A stretch of DNA of 8,143 nt, taken from positions 1 to 8,143 of the forward strand of contig JALGZO010000453.1 of NCBI GenBank assembly GCA_025774865.1, read 5' to 3'. The notes under the pieces are model-generated. The model saw only the letters and a list, made by a program, of their open reading frames with translations. It made no database searches and was not told the DNA's origin. Origin of the DNA: a bacterium. GTDB taxonomy: Bacteria; ARS69. Below are positions 1-6,076 of this stretch, one piece after another (position 1 is the first letter of the stretch; every line of letters begins with the position of its first letter). A program made the translations under genes and the position numbers.

Positions 1-1239
1 CGCCGCCACCGTCGCGAACGCGATGACCACGAATCCCGCCCCGACGATCGTGCCCTGCAACGACAAGGGGCCCAGGCCGAATCGCCCGAACGACGCACCC
101 GCGAGCGCCCCGAGTGCCGCCGCGACTCCCACCCGCATTCCCCAGATGATGCGATCGCGACGGATCGGCGGCACCCCGAGCAAGAGGAGCACGCCGCTGG
201 CGCCGAGGCCGGCACCCACGGCGGCGGCGCGGCCGAACGCGAGCCGGAGCCCGGACCCGACGACGCTATCGAGATCCGGCGCCGACTCGATCGTCCCCAG
301 GAAGGTGGCGGGCAGCGCGTCGAAGCGCCCGAGCCAGGCGATCGCTGCCGCGCCCGTGCCGGCGAGGATCGCCGCCGCCGCGACCGTGCCGCGGATCCCG
401 GTGAAGTGAGCGACCAGCGCCGCAAGCAGGGCTCCCAGAGCGAGACCGGCCGCGTACGCGGTGGCGACCACCGGGAAACCGGGAAGCTCGTGACCGAATG
501 CGAACGAAAACGTTCGGGGAGCCAGGAATCCGAAGGCCGCCACGGCGAAGGCGACCGCCCCCGCGCCGATCGCGGACGCTCGGGAACCGGCGGCGGCGGA
601 GCCCGCTTTCGAGGCGGGGGCCGCCTCCCGACGCGCTCCCAAGAAGATGCCGACCAGGAGAAGGATCGCGCTTCCCCCCGACGCGAGGAACGTGCCCCCT
701 CCCGACAGCCCGAGCGAGCTCGCGATCAGGAAGCCGCTCCCACCCCCGACGGCCAGCGCCGCGAGTGACTCGGGTGCGACCGGTCCCGTTCCGAGGGCCG
801 CAGCGCCGTTGCGCGCGGACCGACCCAGGAGGACTCCGAGCGGTAGAAGGAGGGTGCCGCTCACGAGCACCCGCGCGAAGGTGGTACCGACCGTTCCCGC
901 GTCGAGCGCCCCACCGACGCGCGCGAGCGCGTCCCCGAGCGGGGCGGTCCACGCTCCGACGATGCCACCGACGACACCGAGTCCGGCGAGGTACCATCCG
1001 AGGAAGCGACGACGGGCCGTGGACTCGCGGGGGAGGTCCGGGGCCGCGGCTCCCAGCCCGAACCCAATGGCGATCACCGCCGCCGTGGTGACGTGCGCGT
1101 CCGCGGACGATCCGAACGCCGCCCGGATTCCGTCCGCCCACGCCGACGCCGCCCAGCCGAGCCCCGTCCCCGTGATCCAGCCGAGCGCGATCCCGCCGGC
1201 GACGTTCGCGCCCACGCCCTTTCGTTCAGTCTTCGCCAC
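1..1239 (-). CDS. 12-helix integral membrane protein, resembles membrane half of MFS/spermidine-synthase-like fusions (3' end outside window)
   Basis: The minus-strand frame stays open for 413 codons from a GTG at 1237-1239 to the window edge, with strongly GC-biased third positions. An AGGAGG lies upstream and there is no in-frame ATG nearby, so GTG is the likely start. The protein is Gly/Ala/Leu-rich with about 12 hydrophobic segments, near residues 10-34, 49-66, 79-100, 120-139, 159-176, 181-201, 222-243, 255-279, 284-303, 331-354, 365-384 and 395-413. Two halves repeat a pattern: FG near residue 42 then a GLGA turn near 61, and FG near 248 then a GLALGALLA turn near 265. This pattern is known from the membrane part of fused MFS/spermidine-synthase-like proteins. 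The aminopropyltransferase-like domain, if present, would lie beyond the window. The family call is inference; a generic MFS-like transporter is the alternative. It lies 48 bp downstream of the GT39-TPR gene on the same strand, probably in one operon. Its substrate is unknown. Confidence 0.72.
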   Translation of the reverse strand, partial: MAKTERKGVGANVAGGIALGWITGTGLGWAASAWADGIRAAFGSSADAHVTTAAVIAIGFGLGAAAPDLPRESTARRRFLGWYLAGLGVVGGIVGAWTAPLGDALARVGGALDAGTVGTTFARVLVSGTLLLPLGVLLGRSARNGAAALGTGPVAPESLAALAVGGGSGFLIASSLGLSGGGTFLASGGSAILLLVGIFLGARREAAPASKAGSAAAGSRASAIGAGAVAFAVAAFGFLAPRTFSFAFGHELPGFPVVATAYAAGLALGALLAALVAHFTGIRGTVAAAAILAGTGAAAIAWLGRFDALPATFLGTIESAPDLDSVVGSGLRLAFGRAAAVGAGLGASGVLLLLGVPPIRRDRIIWGMRVGVAAALGALAGASFGRFGLGPLSLQGTIVGAGFVVIAFATVAA

Positions 1240-1252
1240 CTTGTTCTCGGGA

Positions 1253-1258
1253 CCTCCT
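1253..1258 (-). promoter_or_regulatory. Shine-Dalgarno AGGAGG for the GTG-start membrane protein
   Basis: On the minus strand AGGAGG precedes the GTG at 1239 by 13 nt (12 nt if the following T is counted as part of the site). The spacing is slightly long, but this is the only strong ribosome binding site in the 48-bp gap. The next in-frame candidate start is a GTG seven codons further in. Confidence 0.6.
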
Positions 1259-1287
1259 ACGCTTCGAGAGAAAGCCGGGCCTTTATA

Positions 1288-3048
1288 TCACGATCCGTTC
1301 AACAGCCGGCGGAGGTTCCGTTGAAGTCGACCGTCCGTCGGATCGATCGCGAGCCCCGCCTCGAACGCCCGACGCGCCTCCTCGGTTCTCCCTCCGATGG
1401 CGAGAAACACCCCGTAGTTCAAACGGGTTTCCACCGCCCACGGATCGGCCGCGATCGCCCGGAGGTAGGACTCCTCGGCTTCCTCCCGACGATGGAGCCG
1501 CTCCAGGCACGTCGCTCGCGCCAGCAGGGCTTTGACGTAGTCCGGGGCGCTGGCCAGCGACCGCTCGAACGACGGGAGGGCGCGTGCGGGATTCTTCTCG
1601 GCGAGTGCGATCTGGCCGAGGTGGTAGTGAGCGTCGGGGTCGTCCGGCGCAGCGGCCACCGCCTCGCGGTAGGCACGGGCCGCGCTGGCGTCGAGGCCGA
1701 GCTGGCGCAAGGCGGCGCCTCGGTTGATGGCGGCGCGAGCTTCGTCGATGGATCGCTCTCCGAGGAAGTCGACGTGCACGACGATCGCCACGAGAGCGAC
1801 GGCGACGAATGCGGGGATCGACACCGCCCGTCGTCCGTCGCGGCAGACCCGATCGACGGCGACCCCGGCCAGCACGCACAGCGCCGGAACTGCCTCCAAC
1901 CGGTATCGCCCCGCCACGAAGAAGAGCAGATTGACCGCAGCGGTCACCGCGAGCGAGAGAGCGAGGAGGCTCCGGGTCCGCGGCGAGACCCCCCGCACGC
2001 CCAACCCCAGAAATGCGAGCGGCGCGAGGATCCCGAACCCGATCCACGGCAGGGAGAGGATCGTCGAGTCCCGGCGCCAGTACTCCCAGTCCGTGTTCCG
2101 AGGGGCTTCGCGTGCATCCAAGAGCCGTAGGGCCTTCCGTCCGAGCGCAGTCGCCCACTCTGCGGGATCGGCGGACGCTTCCTCGAACGCGCGTCGTACC
2201 CAGTACCTGGACTCCTCGCGACGGGACCTCGCTCCACCCCGGAGTGGCTCCACCTGCAGTCGGTCCCAGGCGTGGCCGGGGCGGATCGCGGCCAGCGAGT
2301 CGGAGTCCGCGCCGTTGCCGAGGTAGAAGTTGATGCCCCCGTTCCAGGAGACGAGAACGGGTTCTTTCCCTCCGATCGAGTTCGCCAGTGTGAATGGCAG
2401 GACCGGGAGCAGAAAGACCAGCATCGCGGGGAGCAGCGCCGGCGATCGCGTGGCCCCCGCCGGCCGTTCCGGCCGGCGGAGCCACCACACCGCCGCGGCC
2501 ATCGCCAGCAATAGCGCTGTCGGGCGCGCGGCCGTCGACACACCGAGAAGGAACGCCGCCAGAAGCCAGGGGGTCGTCCGGCCGGTTTCGTCGGCACGGA
2601 GCAGCAGGGCGAGGGCCCCCGTGTTCGCGGCGAGGATCAGAGCTGGCGGCAGGAGCTCTCCTTCGAAGTAGAGAGCTGGCCCGTAGGCGACGAAGGCAAG
2701 CGAACCGATCCAGCCGGCCCGCCTCCCCGACATCCGGGCCGCGATCCAGAACACGAGCATCGCCGTCACGGCGCCGAGGAGGGCTTGCAGAACGCGGGGC
2801 GCCAGGTAGCTGCCCCCGCTTGCGGCGTAGACGGCGCCGAGCAGCATCGGGTAGAGCGGCGGTTGATAGTAGGGGAGCTCGAGGGCGCCCGGCCCGTGCG
2901 CGGCGATCGCACGGGCGGAGTCGTCATAGGTCTTCGCATCGACCAGGGGCGACTCGAACCGGACGGTATCCCGGGTCTCGAGAACGACTGCGAACCGCAG
3001 AGCGAGCGCCACCAGAAGGACGATCCAGGGGGCCGACGGACGACGCAT
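1288..3048 (-). CDS. GT39-type membrane glycosyltransferase with C-terminal TPR domain
   Basis: This 586-residue protein looks like a GT-C fold glycosyltransferase of the GT39/ArnT-PMT kind, which in known members transfers sugars from polyprenyl-phosphate donors outside the cytoplasmic membrane. After a first helix (residues 8-23) comes an extracytoplasmic loop with acidic residues D37, D42 and D43, then YYQPPLYP at 60-67, as is typical of the family. Several helices follow (about 84-102, 111-126, 135-150, 160-190, 204-222). NGGINFYLGN at 236-245 is another family-typical motif, and RYRLEAVPAL at 381-390 lies in the last helical block. Helices near 409-426 end the membrane part. Residues 435-570 form four consecutive 34-residue TPR units, each ending near a Pro, and a short cap follows. 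AAGG at 3056-3059 lies 7 nt before the ATG. The TPRs probably mediate protein contacts or processivity. The acceptor is unknown. The next gene downstream is likely cotranscribed. Confidence 0.88.
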   Translation of the reverse strand: MRRPSAPWIVLLVALALRFAVVLETRDTVRFESPLVDAKTYDDSARAIAAHGPGALELPYYQPPLYPMLLGAVYAASGGSYLAPRVLQALLGAVTAMLVFWIAARMSGRRAGWIGSLAFVAYGPALYFEGELLPPALILAANTGALALLLRADETGRTTPWLLAAFLLGVSTAARPTALLLAMAAAVWWLRRPERPAGATRSPALLPAMLVFLLPVLPFTLANSIGGKEPVLVSWNGGINFYLGNGADSDSLAAIRPGHAWDRLQVEPLRGGARSRREESRYWVRRAFEEASADPAEWATALGRKALRLLDAREAPRNTDWEYWRRDSTILSLPWIGFGILAPLAFLGLGVRGVSPRTRSLLALSLAVTAAVNLLFFVAGRYRLEAVPALCVLAGVAVDRVCRDGRRAVSIPAFVAVALVAIVVHVDFLGERSIDEARAAINRGAALRQLGLDASAARAYREAVAAAPDDPDAHYHLGQIALAEKNPARALPSFERSLASAPDYVKALLARATCLERLHRREEAEESYLRAIAADPWAVETRLNYGVFLAIGGRTEEARRAFEAGLAIDPTDGRLQRNLRRLLNGS

Positions 3049-3070
3049 GGCTCCACCTTACCCCCCCCCA

Positions 3071-3087
3071 GAGGTCGGTGCGACCTC
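3071..3087. repeat. Perfect inverted repeat, 7-bp arms with 3-nt centre
   Basis: GAGGTCG at 3071-3077 and CGACCTC at 3081-3087 are exact reverse complements around GTG. The repeat lies in the divergent intergenic region between the glycosyltransferase and ppdK, directly beside a run of nine C at 3061-3069. On the minus strand it falls 22 nt upstream of the glycosyltransferase start, where the RNA could fold as a hairpin ahead of the ribosome site. As DNA it could be an operator, lying 19 nt upstream of the proposed ppdK -35. It has no following T-run on either strand, so it is not an intrinsic terminator. Confidence 0.55.
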
Positions 3088-3106
3088 GTTCGGGCGCAGG
3101 CAGACA

Positions 3107-3135
3107 TTGCCGGTTGGTCGCGATTCGGTTACGTT
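3107..3135 (+). promoter_or_regulatory. Possible weak sigma-70-type promoter for ppdK
   Basis: TTGCCG at 3107-3112 matches the -35 consensus at 4 of 6 positions, and TACGTT at 3130-3135 matches the -10 at only 3 of 6, with a 17-bp spacer. It is the best pair I see in the 148-bp region. The resulting leader would be about 55 nt. The weak -10 makes this tentative. Confidence 0.25.
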
Positions 3136-3161
3136 GCGCTGTCCCCTGTCGTGAATCCATC

Positions 3162-3177
3162 CCCGGAAGACACCGGG
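3162..3177 (+). repeat. Small hairpin in the ppdK leader
   Basis: CCCGG at 3162-3166 and CCGGG at 3173-3177 can pair around a 6-nt loop, directly upstream of the ppdK ribosome-binding region at 3179-3189. It is only 5 bp long and could be chance in GC-rich DNA. It is close enough to the Shine-Dalgarno to influence ribosome access. Confidence 0.25.
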
Positions 3178-3196
3178 TAGGAAGAGAGGCCCCCCG

Positions 3197-6070
3197 ATGA
3201 CGCTTCCGAAAAAAGCTGTCTGCTATTTCGGAGACGGCAAGGCCGACGCCAGTGCCACCGATCGAGACGTGATCGGGGGCAAGGGCGCCAACCTCGCCGA
3301 AATGACCCGGATCGGTCTCCCGGTTCCGTCCGGCTTCACGATTTCCACCGAGATCTGCTCCGCCTACTACCAGAACGGCCGCTCGTTCCCCGACGGTCTG
3401 GAAAACCGCGTCCACATGGCGTTGCGGCGGGTGGAGCGATCGATGGGCGCCTCGTTCGGGGACATTTCCAACCCGCTTCTTCTCTCGGTGCGTTCCGGCG
3501 CTCGCGTCTCGATGCCGGGCATGATGGACACGGTTCTCAACCTCGGCCTCAACGATGCCACGGTCCAAGGCATCATCGAACGGACGCAGAACCCGAGATT
3601 CGCCTACGACTCCTACCGGCGATTCGTGCAGATGTACGGGGACGTCGTGCTGGGGTTGAGGCCGGCGTCGTCGCACGAGAGCGATCCGTTCGAGGAACTG
3701 CTCGACCTGGCGAAACGCGACAGCGGGGTCGAGTTCGATCACGAGCTCACCGCGCTGGATCTCAAGGCGCTCGTCGCCCGGTTCAAGGACGTGATCCGGG
3801 AGCGTACCGGCAAGCCGTTCCCCGAGGATCCGTACCGGCAGCTCTGGGGTGCGATCGGGGCCGTCTTCGGCTCGTGGATGAACACGCGGGCGATCGCGTA
3901 CCGGAGGCTCAACGGGATCCCCGGCGACTGGGGCACCGGCGTCAACGTACAGGCGATGGTCTTCGGCAACATGGGGGACGACTGCGGCACGGGCGTCGCG
4001 TTCACGCGAGACCCCGCCACCGGCGAGAAGAAGTTCTACGGCGAGTTCTTGATCAACGCCCAGGGTGAAGACGTCGTGGCCGGGACGCGGACTCCGCTCC
4101 CGATCGACAAGATGAAACGGGTGATGCCCAAGGTCTACAAGCAGCTCACCCGGATCCAGGGCGTGCTCGAGAAGCACTACCGCGACGTCCAGGACATCGA
4201 GTTCACGATCCAAAGGAACAAGTTGTGGATGCTGCAGACGCGTGCCGCCAAGCGGACGGGCAAGTCCGCAGTTCGGATCGCGGTCGACATGGTGGAGGAG
4301 CGTCTGATCCAGAAGGAGGAGGCGCTCTCGCGCGTGACGGCGGAGCAGATCGAGCAGTTCTTGAGCCCCGGCTTCGACCCGAACGCCAAGCGAAACGCGG
4401 TGGAATCCGGTCAAGTGCTCGGAAAGGGGCTTCCGGCGGGGCCCGGGGCGGCCTCGGGCCGTCTCGCCTTCAGCGCCGAGGAGGCGGAACGGCTCGCTCG
4501 CGAGAAGGAGCCCGTCATCCTGGCGCGGATCGAGACGTCGCCTGAGGACATTCACGGCATGGCCGTGGCCGTCGGGATCCTCACCGCGCGGGGCGGCATG
4601 ACGTCGCACGCCGCTCTCGTGGCGCGCCAGATGGGGAAGGTGTGCGTGGCCGGGTGGGGGTCGGTCGAGATCAACTACAAGTCGCGGAAGATGGTGGTCG
4701 GGGGTCGGAGCTACAAGGAAGGTGACTGGATCTCCCTCGACGGAACGACGGGAGAGGTGATTCAGGGGCACCTGGAGACTCGACCCTCCGAAGTCGTCCG
4801 CGTCATCCGGGGCAAGTCCAAGGCGAAGGGGAAGAAGTCCGAGTACGGGGCTTTCTCGAGGATCATGCAGTGGGCGGACGAGGTTCGCCATCTCGGCGTC
4901 CGCGCGAACGCGGACCAGCCGGACCAGGCGAAGCTCGCCATCGCCTTCGGTGCGGAGGGCGTCGGCCTCTGCCGTACGGAGCACATGTTCTTCGGCGAGA
5001 AGAGGATCGAAGCCATGCGGGAGATGATCCTCGCCGACGATTCCGAAACTCGCCGCAAGGCGCTGGCCCGCGTCCTGCCGATCCAGCGAAAGGACTTCGT
5101 CGGATTGTTTCGGGCGATGAGCGGTCGCCCCGTGACCATCCGTACTCTGGACCCGCCGCTGCACGAGTTCCTTCCCAAGACGGAGAAGGAGATTCGCGCG
5201 CTGGCGGCGGACATGGGCGTCAAGCCCGCCCATCTTCTCAGCCGCGTGGGTAGTCTCAGCGAGCAGAACCCGATGCTCGGTCACCGCGGCTGTCGGCTGG
5301 GAATCTCCCACCCCGAGATCACGGAGATGCAGGCGCGTGCGATCTTCGAGGCCGCGTGCGACGTGAAGCGGGAAGGCAAGAAGGTGTTGCCCGAGATCAT
5401 GATCCCGCTCGTCTCTCATCCGCACGAGCTGCGTGAGCAGGAGCGAGTAGTGCGCCGAGTGGCGGACGAGGTGTTCAAGCGCCGCAAGATGACCGTGCCG
5501 TATTTCGTCGGCACGATGATCGAGCTACCGCGCGCGGCGCTCACGGCGAATGAAATCGCGGAGTACGCCGAGTTCTTCAGCTTCGGTACGAACGACCTCA
5601 CGCAGACGACGCTGGGGATTTCGCGCGACGACTCTTCGAAGTTCCTGCCGCACTACATCACGCACGAGATCTTCCGCCGCGAACCCTTCGCAACCCTCGA
5701 TCAAAAGGGGGTTGGCGAGCTCATGCGCATCGGTATCGAGCGGGGACGAGCGGCGCGCCCCGACATCGAGATCGGAATCTGTGGCGAGCACGGAGGCGAC
5801 CCCCCGACCGTGCAGTTCTGCCACGACATCGGGATCGACTACGTGAGTTGTTCGCCCTTCCGGATTCCCATCGCGCGGCTCGCGGCGGCCCACGCCGAAC
5901 TACGTGAGCGGGAAACGCTGAGCGCTCGGAAGGCTCGGCGCGCGTCAGCGAACGGGCGGCCGAGGAATCGGGTGCGGAACATCCGCCCACCCTCGGCGAG
6001 CAGCAAGAAGATCGGGGCGAAAGCGAAGGTTACGCGGAAGGCAGTGAAGAAGACGTACGCCCGAGGCTGA
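3197..6070 (+). CDS. ppdK: Pyruvate, phosphate dikinase
   Basis: This cytoplasmic enzyme interconverts ATP, phosphate and pyruvate with AMP, diphosphate and PEP. The N-terminal ATP-grasp domain carries GGKGANLAEM (27-36), the SVRSGARVSMPGMMDT stretch (97-112), the INAQGEDVVAGTRTP stretch (286-300) and MLQTRAAKRT (345-354). The swivelling phosphohistidine domain has TARGGMTSHAA with the phosphoryl-carrying His471; Thr469, two residues before it, corresponds to the position phosphorylated by the plant regulatory protein. The PEP/pyruvate TIM barrel has GLCRTEHMF (590-598), RTLDPPLHEF (649-658), NPMLGHRGCRLGI (691-703), Glu776 in GTMIELPRA, Asp800 in FGTNDL, and catalytic Cys862 in GICGEHGGDP. 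All expected catalytic residues are present. At 957 residues it exceeds the usual 870-900, because the family's normal end near LAAAHAEL (residue 902) is followed by a basic tail of about 53 residues. GAGAGG at 3184-3189 lies 7 nt before the ATG. It probably serves gluconeogenesis or PPi-dependent glycolysis. It is divergent from the glycosyltransferase and convergent with the regulator. Confidence 0.98.
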   Translation: MTLPKKAVCYFGDGKADASATDRDVIGGKGANLAEMTRIGLPVPSGFTISTEICSAYYQNGRSFPDGLENRVHMALRRVERSMGASFGDISNPLLLSVRSGARVSMPGMMDTVLNLGLNDATVQGIIERTQNPRFAYDSYRRFVQMYGDVVLGLRPASSHESDPFEELLDLAKRDSGVEFDHELTALDLKALVARFKDVIRERTGKPFPEDPYRQLWGAIGAVFGSWMNTRAIAYRRLNGIPGDWGTGVNVQAMVFGNMGDDCGTGVAFTRDPATGEKKFYGEFLINAQGEDVVAGTRTPLPIDKMKRVMPKVYKQLTRIQGVLEKHYRDVQDIEFTIQRNKLWMLQTRAAKRTGKSAVRIAVDMVEERLIQKEEALSRVTAEQIEQFLSPGFDPNAKRNAVESGQVLGKGLPAGPGAASGRLAFSAEEAERLAREKEPVILARIETSPEDIHGMAVAVGILTARGGMTSHAALVARQMGKVCVAGWGSVEINYKSRKMVVGGRSYKEGDWISLDGTTGEVIQGHLETRPSEVVRVIRGKSKAKGKKSEYGAFSRIMQWADEVRHLGVRANADQPDQAKLAIAFGAEGVGLCRTEHMFFGEKRIEAMREMILADDSETRRKALARVLPIQRKDFVGLFRAMSGRPVTIRTLDPPLHEFLPKTEKEIRALAADMGVKPAHLLSRVGSLSEQNPMLGHRGCRLGISHPEITEMQARAIFEAACDVKREGKKVLPEIMIPLVSHPHELREQERVVRRVADEVFKRRKMTVPYFVGTMIELPRAALTANEIAEYAEFFSFGTNDLTQTTLGISRDDSSKFLPHYITHEIFRREPFATLDQKGVGELMRIGIERGRAARPDIEIGICGEHGGDPPTVQFCHDIGIDYVSCSPFRIPIARLAAAHAELRERETLSARKARRASANGRPRNRVRNIRPPSASSKKIGAKAKVTRKAVKKTYARG

Positions 6071-6076
6071 CACCGA

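Noticed and set aside
266-1141. 291-codon minus-strand ATG frame in the left region
   Set aside because: It is an Arg/Gly-rich frame overlapping the hydrophobic GTG-start frame, which has 12 plausible membrane helices and a ribosome binding site.
1266-1282. Short near-palindrome (AAAG...CTTT) after the glycosyltransferase stop as a terminator
   Set aside because: Only 4 bp pair cleanly, there is no proper T-run, and a same-strand gene with its own ribosome site follows directly.
1283-2488. 401-codon minus-strand frame and a 345-codon plus-strand frame (1093-2130) over the glycosyltransferase
   Set aside because: Both overlap the GT39-TPR gene, whose frame carries helices and four TPRs; the alternatives are Arg/Pro/Gly-rich shadows.
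2924-5425. 833-codon open frame antisense to ppdK and the glycosyltransferase upstream region
   Set aside because: It is His/Arg/Asp-rich with no recognisable domain and lies opposite an unambiguous ppdK. Long antisense frames are common in GC-rich coding DNA.
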